Source of the DNA: JAABRB01 sp963735025
GTDB taxonomy: Bacteria; Pseudomonadota; Gammaproteobacteria; Burkholderiales; SG8-39
Assembly: GCA_963735025.1 (NCBI GenBank)
Contig: CAVTJG010000009.1
Coordinates: 1,178,001-1,242,000, forward strand
DNA length: 64,000 nucleotides
Direction of reading: 5' to 3'
Of the stretch, positions 16,799-25,580 are shown piece after piece (within the stretch, counting starts at the first letter, position 1; each line of letters opens with the position of its first letter). A program made the translations under genes and the position numbers. Below the pieces are notes generated by a model, which did not search any database, had not been told where the DNA came from, and saw only the letters and a list, made by a program, of their open reading frames with translations.

Positions 16799-17749
16799 AT
16801 GGCCTATGAGAGCCTGATGGTGTTCGCGGGCAGCGCCAATCCGCTGCTCGCGCACAACGTGTGCAAGCGCCTGAACATCCCGATCGGCCATGCAGTGGTC
16901 GGCAAGTTCTCCGACGGCGAGATCATGGTCGAGATTCTCGAGAACGTTCGCGGCAAGGACTGCTTCGTCCTGCAGCCGACCTGCACGCCGACCAACGACA
17001 ACCTCATGGAGAGCCTTCTGATGATCGACGCACTGCGCCGGGCATCGGCGGGGCGAATCACGGCCGCGATTCCGTACTTCGGATACGCGCGGCAGGATCG
17101 CCGGCCACGGTCGGCACGCGTGGCGATCAGCGCGAAGGTGGTGGCGAACATGCTCGTCGCGGTCGGCGTCGACCGGGTGCTGACCATGGACCTGCATGCC
17201 GACCAGATCCAGGGATTCTTCGATGTGCCGGTGGACAACGTCTATGCTGCGCCGGTGTTGCTCGGCGACGTGTGGAAGCACCACCGCGAGAACCTGCTGG
17301 TGGTCTCGCCCGATGTCGGCGGCGTCGTTCGCGCCCGGGCGCTCGCGAAGCGGCTCGAATCGGATCTTGCGATCATCGACAAGCGGCGGCCGCGCCCGAA
17401 CGTGTCGGAAGTGATGAACATCATCGGCGACGTCGAAGGACGAACCTGCATCATCATGGACGACATGGTCGACACGGCCAACACGCTCTGCCGGGCCGCA
17501 GAAGCGCTGAAGGAGCAGGGCGCGGTGGGAGTCCTGGCGTACTGCACGCATGCCGTGCTTTCCGGAAGCGCGGTGCAGCGCATTGCCGAGTCGGCGCTCG
17601 ACGAGGTCGTCGTCACGGATAGCATTCCGTTGCGTGCCGATGCGCAGGCGTGCAAGAAGATCAGGGTCCTCTCGGTTGCAGGACTGCTTGCCGAGACCAT
17701 CCTGCGCATCAGCAACGAGGACTCCGTGTCCTCTCTCTTCATGGAATAG
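16799..17749 (+). CDS. prs: Ribose-phosphate pyrophosphokinase
   Basis: Prs makes PRPP from ribose-5-phosphate and ATP for nucleotide, histidine and tryptophan synthesis. The 316-residue protein has the catalytic flexible loop Asp-Lys-Arg-Arg-Pro-Arg-Pro-Asn and the PRPP-binding motif Met-Asp-Asp-Met-Val-Asp-Thr-Ala. The ATG at 16799 follows a GGAGG site and gives the standard length; an upstream in-frame codon at 16733 would add 22 unrelated residues. It is followed by rplY. Confidence 0.97.
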   Translation: MAYESLMVFAGSANPLLAHNVCKRLNIPIGHAVVGKFSDGEIMVEILENVRGKDCFVLQPTCTPTNDNLMESLLMIDALRRASAGRITAAIPYFGYARQDRRPRSARVAISAKVVANMLVAVGVDRVLTMDLHADQIQGFFDVPVDNVYAAPVLLGDVWKHHRENLLVVSPDVGGVVRARALAKRLESDLAIIDKRRPRPNVSEVMNIIGDVEGRTCIIMDDMVDTANTLCRAAEALKEQGAVGVLAYCTHAVLSGSAVQRIAESALDEVVVTDSIPLRADAQACKKIRVLSVAGLLAETILRISNEDSVSSLFME

Positions 17750-17810
17750 GCGTAACTGTTCATCAACCGCACGGACCTGGTCGCGGGCCGTGCACCACCT
17801 GGAGCAAGCA

Positions 17811-18509
17811 ATGAAGATCGAAATCAGCGCTGTAAAGCGCGAGGCGCAAGGGACCGGAGCGAGCCGCCGCCTGCGCCGTAACGGCCGCGTCCCTGGGATC
17901 GTCTACGGCGGGGGCGATTCGCCCGAAATGATCGAGCTCGATCACAATGAGCTCTATCAGAGCCTGCGCAAGGAAGCCTTCCATGCCTCGATCCTGACGC
18001 TCAAGCTGGGCGGACAGGACCAGCAGGTCTTGCTGCGCGCCATGAACATGCATCCCTACAAAAAGCAGGTGCAGCACATCGATTTCCAGCGAGTGCGCGC
18101 CGATCAGGAGATTCACACCAAGGTCCCGCTCCATTTCATCGGCCAGGAAAGCTCGCCTGCGGTGAAGCTCTCCGCGGCGGTCATCAGTCATGTGATGACG
18201 GAGCTCGAGGTGTCCTGTCTGCCTGCCGATCTGCCCGAGTTCATCGAGATAGACCTTTCGAACATCGCGCTGGGCGACACCATCCACATTCGCGATATCG
18301 CAATGCCGACAGGCGTGAAAGCGGCGCTCTCGGCGGACGAGAACCCGGCCGTGGTGACCACGAGCATCCCGAAGGAGGCCGCGGTCGAGGAGGAAGCCGT
18401 GGATGCCGCGGCCGAGATACCCGCCTCCGAAGTGCCGGCTGCGAAGCAGGCCGAAGCGCCCGCGGCGCCTGCCGAGGAGTCCAAGAAAGACAAAGGCGAG
18501 AAGAAGTAA
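17811..18509 (+). CDS. rplY: 50S ribosomal protein L25 (Ctc form)
   Basis: This 232-residue protein binds 5S rRNA. It is the long, general-stress (Ctc) type: an N-terminal L25 domain (about 1–95, with Gly-Arg-Val-Pro-Gly-Ile-Val-Tyr-Gly), a TL5-like beta domain (about 95–185), and an Ala/Glu/Lys-rich low-complexity tail (about 190–232). It lies between prs and pth, a conserved trio. Confidence 0.95.
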   Translation: MKIEISAVKREAQGTGASRRLRRNGRVPGIVYGGGDSPEMIELDHNELYQSLRKEAFHASILTLKLGGQDQQVLLRAMNMHPYKKQVQHIDFQRVRADQEIHTKVPLHFIGQESSPAVKLSAAVISHVMTELEVSCLPADLPEFIEIDLSNIALGDTIHIRDIAMPTGVKAALSADENPAVVTTSIPKEAAVEEEAVDAAAEIPASEVPAAKQAEAPAAPAEESKKDKGEKK

Positions 18510-18545
18510 TCCTCGCACACTCGCGCGAGGGACGGCCCGAGACAT

Positions 18546-18569
18546 GCCCGGCGCGGTACCGCGCCGGGC
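18546..18569 (+). other. Perfect palindrome/hairpin between rplY and pth
   Basis: A 24-base perfect palindrome, from GCCCGGCGCGG to its mirror around a central TA, lies 37 bases after rplY. It has no U-tract, so it is more likely an RNA-processing or stabilising hairpin than an intrinsic terminator. Confidence 0.5.
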
Positions 18570-18634
18570 CGGTTGCGACGCGGGCGCGTTCCCGCTCGAC
18601 TCTTCCTGACTCTTCCAAATCGTGGCGTGGGATC

Positions 18635-19264
18635 ATGGCGATACGACTCATCGCAGGGCTGGGCAATCCCGGCCGCAAGCACGAGCGCGACCGGCACAAT
18701 GCGGGATTCTGGTTCGTGCAGCGACTCGCGGATCGGAGCCGGGCGCCGCTGCGCACCGAGGCCAAGTTTCAGGGAATCGCGGGAAAAGTCACCGCACCAT
18801 CCGGTGACGTCTGGCTACTGATGCCGCAGACCTACATGAATGATTCCGGTCGAAGCGTCGCGCAGCTTGCGCGCTTCTACAAGATCGAATCCGCGGAGAT
18901 CCTGGTCGTCCACGACGAGCTCGACTTCGCGCCCGGAACGGTGAAGCTCAAGCTTGGCGGGGGCGTGGCCGGGCACAATGGTCTGAAGGACATTCACGCG
19001 ACACTTGGAACCCAGGCCTTCTGGCGGCTGCGAATCGGCATCGGTCACCCGGGCGATCGCAGCCAGGTCGCCGATTACGTGCTGCATTCGCCGCGTCCCG
19101 AGGAGAGCACGCTCATCGACGAGGCAATCGATAGGGCGATCGATGTCGCGCCACTGATTCTGGCGGACGACTTGACCGGCGCAACGCACAAGCTCCACAC
19201 CAAACCCAAGCCGCCCCCCGCCCCCGAAGAAGAGAAGCGCGAGGATGAAGAGGGAAAGCCTTGA
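18635..19264 (+). CDS. pth: Peptidyl-tRNA hydrolase
   Basis: Pth releases peptides from prematurely dropped peptidyl-tRNAs. The 209-residue protein has the N-terminal Gly-Leu-Gly-Asn-Pro-Gly motif, the catalytic His in Arg-His-Asn-Ala-Gly-Phe, and Pro-Gln-Thr-Tyr-Met-Asn. The last 20 residues are a Pro/Glu/Lys-rich tail beyond the conserved domain. It follows rplY and precedes ychF as in relatives. Confidence 0.95.
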   Translation: MAIRLIAGLGNPGRKHERDRHNAGFWFVQRLADRSRAPLRTEAKFQGIAGKVTAPSGDVWLLMPQTYMNDSGRSVAQLARFYKIESAEILVVHDELDFAPGTVKLKLGGGVAGHNGLKDIHATLGTQAFWRLRIGIGHPGDRSQVADYVLHSPRPEESTLIDEAIDRAIDVAPLILADDLTGATHKLHTKPKPPPAPEEEKREDEEGKP

Positions 19265-19382
19265 AAGTCGGATACGGTTTTCAGCTCAGTGGGAAGGGCG
19301 GTAACGGGGGGGGACCAGCCGGTTTCCCCCTGTTCGTAACCTTCAGCTTTTGCCTCGAAAGACTACGGAGTGAGTGGCGCTC

Positions 19383-20477
19383 ATGCCCTTGAGATGCGGA
19401 ATCGTCGGTCTGCCCAACGTCGGCAAATCGACGTTGTTCAACGCGTTGACCAAGGCGGGCATTTCCGCCGAGAACTATCCGTTCTGCACGATCGATCCCA
19501 ACATCGGTATCGTCGAGGTGCCTGATACCCGGCTTGAGGAACTGGCGCGAATTGCGAAACCGCAGAAGGTCGTGCCTGCGACCGTCGAGTTCGTGGACAT
19601 CGCTGGACTCGTTGCCGGCGCCTCGAAAGGCGAGGGGCTGGGGAATCAGTTCCTGGCCAATATCCGCGAAACCGACGCCATCGCCCACGTCGTCCGTTGC
19701 TTCGAGGATCCGAATGTCGTGCACGTCACCGGCAAGGTGGACCCGGTATCCGACATCGAGACGATCAACACCGAGCTTGCGCTCGCAGACCTCGCGGCGG
19801 TCGAGAAGCAGCTCGTCAAGCAGTCCAAGGCGGCGCGTTCCGGAGGGGACAAGGAAGCCCAACGACTCGTCGTCGTGCTGGAGAAAGTCCAGGCCGTCTT
19901 GAACGAAGCACGACCGGCGCGAACCGCGGACCTAACGAGAGAGGACCTCGCGGCGCTCAAGCCGATCTTCCTCCTCACGATGAAACCCGTCATGTACGTC
20001 GCGAACGTCAGCGAGAACGGATTCGCCGGCAATCCGATGCTCGACGCCGTCGAGAAATTCGCGGCACGTGAGGGTGCGCCTGTCGTACCCATCTGTGCGG
20101 CCATCGAGGCCCAGCTCGCCGATCTGGATCCCGCGGAGCAAGCGGTCTTCCTCGCCGACATGGGGCTCGACGAGCCGGGGCTCGCACGCCTCATCCGTGC
20201 CGGCTACAAGCTGCTGGGACTTCAGACCTACTTCACGGCCGGCCCGAAGGAAGTGCGGGCGTGGACCATCCCCATCGGCGCGACCGCGCCCCAGGCGGCG
20301 GGCGTGATCCACACCGATTTCGAGCGTGGTTTCATTCGCGCGGAAACGATCAATTTCGCGGACTACGTCGCGTGCAAGGGCGAGCAGGGCGCGAAGGAAG
20401 CCGGGAAGATGCGTGTCGAAGGCAAGGATTACGTGCTGGGTGACGGAGACGTCATGCATTTCCGGTTCAATGTCTAA
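19383..20477 (+). CDS. ychF: Redox-regulated ribosome-binding ATPase YchF
   Basis: The 364-residue OBG-family protein binds ribosomes and hydrolyses ATP. The G1 loop Gly-Leu-Pro-Asn-Val-Gly-Lys-Ser-Thr is at the N-terminus; Asp-Ile-Ala-Gly-Leu and the C-terminal TGS domain (Phe-Thr-Ala-Gly…Arg-Ala-Trp-Thr) are present. The ATG at 19383 gives the length seen in enterobacteria; an in-frame GTG at 19374 would add three residues. Confidence 0.96.
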   Translation: MPLRCGIVGLPNVGKSTLFNALTKAGISAENYPFCTIDPNIGIVEVPDTRLEELARIAKPQKVVPATVEFVDIAGLVAGASKGEGLGNQFLANIRETDAIAHVVRCFEDPNVVHVTGKVDPVSDIETINTELALADLAAVEKQLVKQSKAARSGGDKEAQRLVVVLEKVQAVLNEARPARTADLTREDLAALKPIFLLTMKPVMYVANVSENGFAGNPMLDAVEKFAAREGAPVVPICAAIEAQLADLDPAEQAVFLADMGLDEPGLARLIRAGYKLLGLQTYFTAGPKEVRAWTIPIGATAPQAAGVIHTDFERGFIRAETINFADYVACKGEQGAKEAGKMRVEGKDYVLGDGDVMHFRFNV

Positions 20478-20503
20478 TGGCAAGTCGATCACGAGGAGAA
20501 GTT

Positions 20504-21061
20504 ATGTTCGTCAGGATCTTTGCATTACTCGCGGTGCTCGCCCTCGTGGCTATTCCGGCACTCGCGCCGCGGGCTGCGCTCGCCGCGAGCGCGGCCGAGC
20601 TCAACCGGGAGGCCCGGGCTGCGCTCAAGACGCTCATCGCCAGGACACCGGCCGCCAAGGAACTCGAGAAGAAGGCGAAAGGCATTCTGGTGTTCCCCAG
20701 CATCGTCAAGGCAGGCCTGATCGTGGGGGGCCAGTATGGCGAAGGCGTGCTCTACAAGGGGGGCAAGGTCGCCGGGTACTACAACACCGCTGGCGCGTCG
20801 TACGGACTGCAGGCAGGTGCCCAGAAATTCGGTTACGTCCTTTTCTTCATGTCCGACTCCGCGCTTGGCTACCTGGGCAAGAGCGAGGGCTTCGAGATCG
20901 GGGTCGGACCGAGCGTCGTGGTGATGGACGAGGGCAAGGCAAAGTCCTTCACCACGACCACCGCGAAGGACGAGGTCTACGCCTTCATCTTCAGCCAGTC
21001 GGGCCTCATGGCCGGGCTCGGGCTGCAAGGCAACAAGATTACCAAGCTGGATAAACGGTAG
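20504..21061 (+). CDS. SYLF (YSC84-like) domain protein with signal peptide
   Basis: The 185-residue product has a signal peptide (about 1–25, ending Ala-Leu-Ala-Ala) and a SYLF/Ysc84 domain containing Lys-Gly-Ile-Leu-Val-Phe-Pro and the Gly-Gly-Gln-Tyr-Gly-Glu-Gly segment. The ATG at 20504 has a GAGGAGA site; a frame start at 20477 is ignored. Bacterial members are secreted or periplasmic and of uncertain, possibly lipid-binding, function. It follows ychF by 26 bases. Confidence 0.85.
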   Translation: MFVRIFALLAVLALVAIPALAPRAALAASAAELNREARAALKTLIARTPAAKELEKKAKGILVFPSIVKAGLIVGGQYGEGVLYKGGKVAGYYNTAGASYGLQAGAQKFGYVLFFMSDSALGYLGKSEGFEIGVGPSVVVMDEGKAKSFTTTTAKDEVYAFIFSQSGLMAGLGLQGNKITKLDKR

Positions 21062-21094
21062 TCGCACGGGCGCCGGCCAGGCGCACTGGTAGCC

Positions 21095-21769
21095 CTACCC
21101 TGCGGGTGCATTCAGCGGGATGCCGAGCAGCGCACGCTGCTTCGGAGTCGCGGGCTGCCTGAAGGCGAGCGCGTGTATTTCGTAATCGGAAAGCGGGGGC
21201 GCTTTCCACACTTCCCGGAATCCGGCGCGCTGGAGTGTCGAGTTCAAGGTTTGCGCGCTGAAGCCCGTCTTGTGCGCATAAAAATCTTCGCCGCTCGACT
21301 CGATCTCCTTGCCGTAACCGTAGATCACGTCGAGAGCGGTGATCGGCCCCGCGGGCGAATCATAGAGCTCGTCCTCGAGCCCGAGTTCGCCGCCGGCCAG
21401 CTTGCGGATAACCGCCTCGAGATCCGGTACGCGAATCTCGGCGAATCCGTCCGGTTTCAGGACGTGCAGGAACCCTGCGAGGACGCGCGGCACATCGTGC
21501 GCGTAGTAGTGCTCGAGATTGTGCGAGCAGTAGATCGCGTCGAACCGGGCCGCTTCGAATTCACGGAGCTCGCGCGCGTCGCACACGACGTCGACATCGC
21601 GCCGCGCGTCGATGTCGAGCAGCAGGTGCTGCCAACCTTGGTAATGCGGCGGGATCGGAATGTCCTTGGAGTTGCCCCCGACATTGAGCACCGACGGGGT
21701 GTCCGGGCGCATTGTGGCGGCCGGCGGCTTGGCCGCCGGCTTGCCCTGCCTGAAGATGCTGCCGAACAT
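21095..21769 (-). CDS. Class I SAM-dependent methyltransferase
   Basis: The 224-residue protein has a Rossmann-type methyltransferase core: motif I Leu-Asn-Val-Gly-Gly-Asn-Ser (28–34), an acidic strand end Leu-Leu-Asp-Ile-Asp (50–54), and Cys-Ser-His-Asn-Leu-Glu-His in the post-II region, typical of the Methyltransf_11 group. The substrate cannot be told from sequence. It lies 19 bases past gabD on the same strand and may be cotranscribed with it. Confidence 0.75.
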   Translation of the reverse strand: MFGSIFRQGKPAAKPPAATMRPDTPSVLNVGGNSKDIPIPPHYQGWQHLLLDIDARRDVDVVCDARELREFEAARFDAIYCSHNLEHYYAHDVPRVLAGFLHVLKPDGFAEIRVPDLEAVIRKLAGGELGLEDELYDSPAGPITALDVIYGYGKEIESSGEDFYAHKTGFSAQTLNSTLQRAGFREVWKAPPLSDYEIHALAFRQPATPKQRALLGIPLNAPAG

Positions 21770-21788
21770 CGAGCCGGGCGCGCCCCGC

Positions 21789-23264
21789 TCAGATGCTCAT
21801 GCACACGTACTTGACCTCGAGAAACTCCTCGATTCCGTACTTGGAGCCTTCGCGTCCGATTCCGGACTCCTTCATGCCGCCGAAGGGCGCGACTTCGGTC
21901 GAGATGAGCCCGGTGTTCATGCCGACGATGCCGTATTCCAGGCCTTCGGACACGCGCCAGACGCGCCCCATGTCGCGTGCATAGAAGTACGCCGCCAGGC
22001 CGAACTCGGTGTCATTGGCCATGCGGATCGCTTCCGCCTCGTCCTTGAACCGAAAGAGCGGTGCCACCGGCCCGAAGGTTTCTTCCTTGGTGACCTTCAT
22101 CTCGGTCGTCACGTTGGCGAGGATGGTGGGCTCGTAGAAGAGGCCGCCCAACGAGTGGCGCTTTCCGCCGAGAATCACCTTGGCGCCTTTCGCAACAGCG
22201 TCGGCCACGTGTTCCTCGACCTTCGCCACCGCGGCGGCGTCGATGAGCGGACCGGTCGTGACGCCGGCCTCCATGCCGTTGCCCACCTTGAGCTTGGCCA
22301 CGCGCTCGGAAAGCTTCTTGGCGAACGCGTCGTAGACCTTGTCTTGAACAAGCAGGCGGTTCGCGCACACGCAGGTCTGGCCCGCATTGCGGTACTTCGA
22401 CGCGATGGCACCGTCGGCCGCTGCGTCGAGATCCGCGTCGTCGAACACGATGAACGGCGCGTTTCCGCCGAGCTCCATCGACGTCTTCTTGACGGTCTTG
22501 GCGCTCTGCTCCATCAGGACCTTGCCGATCTCGGTGGAGCCGGTAAAAGTGATCTTGCGCACCAGCGGATTCCCGGTCATCTCGCCGCCGATTGCCGAGG
22601 CACTACCGGTCACCACGCTGAACACGCCTTTTGGCACGCCCGCACGCTCGGCGAGCTCGGCGATGGCGAGCGCGGAGAACGGGGTCGCGGTGGCGGGCTT
22701 GACCACCATCGTGCATCCCGCGGCGAGCGCGGGGCCCGCCTTGCGCGTGATCATCGCGTTCGGAAAATTCCACGGGGTGATGGCGGCGCAGACGCCGACC
22801 GGTTCCTTGAGCACGACGATGCGCTTGTCGGGCTGGTGTCCGGGAATCGTATCGCCGTAGACGCGCTTCGCTTCCTCGGCGAACCACTCGATGAACGACG
22901 CGCCGTAGGCAATCTCTCCCTTCGCCTCGGCGAGCGGCTTGCCCTGCTCCGCCGTGAGGAGCATTCCGAGATCGTCCTGGTTGGCCATCATCAGTTCGTA
23001 CCACTTGCGCAGGATGGCCGCGCGCTCCTTTCCGGTCTTGGCGCGCCAGGCGGGCCAGGCCGCATTCGCCGCCTCGATTGCGCGGCGTGTTTCCGGAGCA
23101 CCCATGTTGGGCACCGTGCCGATCACCTCGCCGGTGGCGGGATCGGTCACGTTGATGGTCTTGCCATTGTCGGCGTTAGCCCAGGCGCCGCCGATGTAGC
23201 ACTGCTGGCGGAAGAGACTCGCGTCCTTCAATCGGAGCGCGGGAAGTGTAGTCGGTGCGTTCAT
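21789..23264 (-). CDS. gabD: Succinate-semialdehyde dehydrogenase (NAD(P)+)
   Basis: This aldehyde dehydrogenase of 491 residues oxidises succinate semialdehyde to succinate, feeding 4-aminobutyrate or 4-hydroxybutyrate carbon into the TCA cycle. Catalytic Glu264 lies in Met-Glu-Leu-Gly-Gly-Asn and Cys298 in Gly-Gln-Thr-Cys-Val-Cys, the latter typical of the GabD subfamily. It is the third gene of an operon with a periplasmic binding protein and 3-hydroxybutyrate dehydrogenase. Confidence 0.9.
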   Translation of the reverse strand: MNAPTTLPALRLKDASLFRQQCYIGGAWANADNGKTINVTDPATGEVIGTVPNMGAPETRRAIEAANAAWPAWRAKTGKERAAILRKWYELMMANQDDLGMLLTAEQGKPLAEAKGEIAYGASFIEWFAEEAKRVYGDTIPGHQPDKRIVVLKEPVGVCAAITPWNFPNAMITRKAGPALAAGCTMVVKPATATPFSALAIAELAERAGVPKGVFSVVTGSASAIGGEMTGNPLVRKITFTGSTEIGKVLMEQSAKTVKKTSMELGGNAPFIVFDDADLDAAADGAIASKYRNAGQTCVCANRLLVQDKVYDAFAKKLSERVAKLKVGNGMEAGVTTGPLIDAAAVAKVEEHVADAVAKGAKVILGGKRHSLGGLFYEPTILANVTTEMKVTKEETFGPVAPLFRFKDEAEAIRMANDTEFGLAAYFYARDMGRVWRVSEGLEYGIVGMNTGLISTEVAPFGGMKESGIGREGSKYGIEEFLEVKYVCMSI

Positions 23265-23385
23265 GGAGCCCTCGCTTTGGTCACTGGAGAGGATGAGGGA
23301 ATACGGCCCGCGGGGGCCGCTGCTGGGTTCATTCTAACGCAACGCTTCCAGCCAGCGGGACGGTATGCCCGATGGGGCACCGGCG

Positions 23386-24186
23386 TCACTGCGCCGTCCA
23401 GCCACCGTCTATCGGCAGCGCCGCGCCACGGAACTGTGCGGCCGCATCCGAGCAGAGAAACACCGCGAGCGCGCCGATATCGCCCGGCTTGACGAACTCG
23501 ACGGAAGGCATTTTTTCGGCGAGCAGCTTGATGCGAGCGTCTTCTGCGGAGAGCCCTTCGCTTGCGGCGATTGCGTCGATTTGCTTCTGCACCAGCGGCG
23601 TCAGCACCCATCCCGGGCAGATCGCGTTACAAGTGATCCGGGTCCGCGCAGTCTCCAGCGCGGTGACCTTGGTGAGTCCGACCACGGCATGCTTGGCGGC
23701 GATGTACGCGGCCTTGTTCACGGAAGCCACCAGCCCGTGCGCGGAGGCGATGTTGATGATTCGACCCCAGTCGCGCGCCTTCATCTGCGGCAGCGCCGCC
23801 TTGGTGGCGTGGAAGACTGCCGAAAGATTGATCGCGATCACCGCATCCCAGCGCTCTTCGGAAAACTCCTCGATCGGCGCGGTGTGCTGGATACCGGCGT
23901 TGTTGACGAGGATGTCCAGGCGGCCGAACTCCGCAATGGTCTTCTCCACCAGTAGGCGTACCTCCGCCGGCAGGGCGAGATCGGCGCCATCGTAGTGGAC
24001 CCGCACTGAATGCTCACCGGCCAACCCGGCCCGCAGCGCCTCGACGTCCGCGGCGCGCCCGAATCCGTTCAGCATGATGTCCGCGCCCTGGGCGGCGAGG
24101 GCGCGCGCCACCCCTTCACCGACGCCGCCGGTCGATCCGGTGATCAGCGCGACCTTTCCGGCAAGCGCCCGGCGGCCGTCCGTCAC
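23386..24186 (-). CDS. bdhA: 3-hydroxybutyrate dehydrogenase (SDR)
   Basis: The 266-residue short-chain dehydrogenase interconverts 3-hydroxybutyrate and acetoacetate. Its cofactor loop is Thr-Gly-Ser-Thr-Gly-Gly-Val-Gly (16–23), followed by Asn-Asn-Ala-Gly (96–99) and the triad Ser148, Tyr161, Lys165. The segment Pro-Gly-Trp-Val-Leu-Thr-Pro-Leu-Val-Gln-Lys is characteristic of bacterial 3-hydroxybutyrate dehydrogenases. The GTG start overlaps the stop of the binding-protein gene (GTGA), so the two are coupled. Confidence 0.88.
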   Translation of the reverse strand: MTDGRRALAGKVALITGSTGGVGEGVARALAAQGADIMLNGFGRAADVEALRAGLAGEHSVRVHYDGADLALPAEVRLLVEKTIAEFGRLDILVNNAGIQHTAPIEEFSEERWDAVIAINLSAVFHATKAALPQMKARDWGRIINIASAHGLVASVNKAAYIAAKHAVVGLTKVTALETARTRITCNAICPGWVLTPLVQKQIDAIAASEGLSAEDARIKLLAEKMPSVEFVKPGDIGALAVFLCSDAAAQFRGAALPIDGGWTAQ

Positions 24187-25412
24187 TTCTTCTTGACCAA
24201 CGGGCAGCGCGACGCCGACAGCGGTTGAAACGCTTCCGCAGCCGGAATCGTGTGGCGCAGGTCGTAGAAGTCCCACTCGGACTTGGACTCCGCGGGCTTC
24301 TTGACCTGCACCAGATACATGTCGTGCACGAGCCTTCCGTCCGCACGCACCTGCATGTTCTTGCCGAAAACGTCGCTATGCAGGGTGGATTTCATCCAGG
24401 CCATCACCGCGTCGGCATCGTCGGTGCCGGTAGCCTTGACGCCGTTGAGGTACATCGTGACCGACGAGTAGGTACCCGCCTGAACCATCGTCGGCATTCG
24501 CTTCGTGCGCGCGTAGTAGCGCCGCGCGAAGGCGCGGGTCGCGTCGTCGCGGTTCCAGTACCACGCGGTCGTCACATACATGCCCTGTGCGGTCTGCAGT
24601 CCGAGATCGTGAATGTCGCTGATAAACAGCAGCAGCGCGGCGATCGACTGATGCTTGTTTACTCCGAGCGCGCTCGCCGCCTTGATCGACTTCACCGTGT
24701 CTCCGCCCGCGTTTGCGAGCCCGATAATCGTCGCGTTGGACGCCTCGAGCCGCTCCAGGTAGGGATCAAATTCCGTGGTGTTGAACGGGTGGCGTGCAGC
24801 ACCCAGCACCTTGCCACCGCTCGCCCTCACCACGGCCGCCGTCTCGCGCTCCAGCGAGTGACCAAAGGGATAGTCGGCCGTGAGAAATGCCCAGACCTTG
24901 CCGCCCTCCTTGACCACCGCCTGGCCGGTGCCGTGCGCAAGCGCGTAGGTGTCGTAGGTGTGGTGGACGAGGTAGGGGTTGCAGCTCTCGTTCGTCAGCT
25001 GCGTCGTGGCCGCGCCGGTCACCATCACGACACGCCGGCGCTTTGCGGCGACATTCGACACGACGATCGCCACGGCCGAATTGAGGACGTCGGTGATCAT
25101 GTCGACGCCATCGTGCTCGTACCATTCGATCGCTGTCTTCGCTCCGATGTCGACGCGATTGCGGTGATCCGCGGAGATCACTTCGATCGGCATTCCGAGC
25201 ACCTTGCCGCCGAAATCCGCGACGGCCATCTGCGCCGCGATCACCGATCCTTCGCCGCCGATTTCCGAATAGATGCCGGAGAGGTCCGTCAGCACGCCGA
25301 TCCGGACGGCATTGCCCGAAATCTTCGGTTCTGCGGCTGTTGCGGATATGGCGGCCGCGGCAAATGCGATGCCGAGGAAGAGCGAGCGAAACGAGTGGAT
25401 GGGGTGCTTCAT
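24183..25412 (-). CDS. ABC-type periplasmic substrate-binding protein (branched-chain amino acid/LivK type)
   Basis: The 409-residue product starts at the ATG at 25412, with a signal peptide ending Ala-Thr-Ala-Ala, and has the type-I periplasmic fold typical of LivK-like proteins (Val-Arg-Ile-Gly-Val-Leu-Thr-Asp near the start). Length fits. No permease or ATPase gene is near it. It is translationally coupled to bdhA, so the ligand may be a hydroxy acid or ketone-body-type compound rather than an amino acid; this is inference from context. Confidence 0.85.
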   Translation of the reverse strand: MKHPIHSFRSLFLGIAFAAAAISATAAEPKISGNAVRIGVLTDLSGIYSEIGGEGSVIAAQMAVADFGGKVLGMPIEVISADHRNRVDIGAKTAIEWYEHDGVDMITDVLNSAVAIVVSNVAAKRRRVVMVTGAATTQLTNESCNPYLVHHTYDTYALAHGTGQAVVKEGGKVWAFLTADYPFGHSLERETAAVVRASGGKVLGAARHPFNTTEFDPYLERLEASNATIIGLANAGGDTVKSIKAASALGVNKHQSIAALLLFISDIHDLGLQTAQGMYVTTAWYWNRDDATRAFARRYYARTKRMPTMVQAGTYSSVTMYLNGVKATGTDDADAVMAWMKSTLHSDVFGKNMQVRADGRLVHDMYLVQVKKPAESKSEWDFYDLRHTIPAAEAFQPLSASRCPLVKKK

Positions 25413-25580
25413 GAAAGGGCCTCCTCGCGAGCCGCAGGCGGCAAGAGCTCCAGACTCCGAGTGGCGATTATAGCGGAGCGCCCCGATTTCGCCGCCTCTG
25501 AAACATGGTACGTATGCGCCACCGGGACGCACGGCGACAGCTTCGCTACACTTCATGAATCTACAGGATGAACCGACCAA

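Noticed and set aside
21660..23492. A 610-codon plus-strand open frame opposite gabD
   Set aside because: The minus strand encodes an aldehyde dehydrogenase with catalytic Glu and Cys in place; the antisense frame has no motifs.
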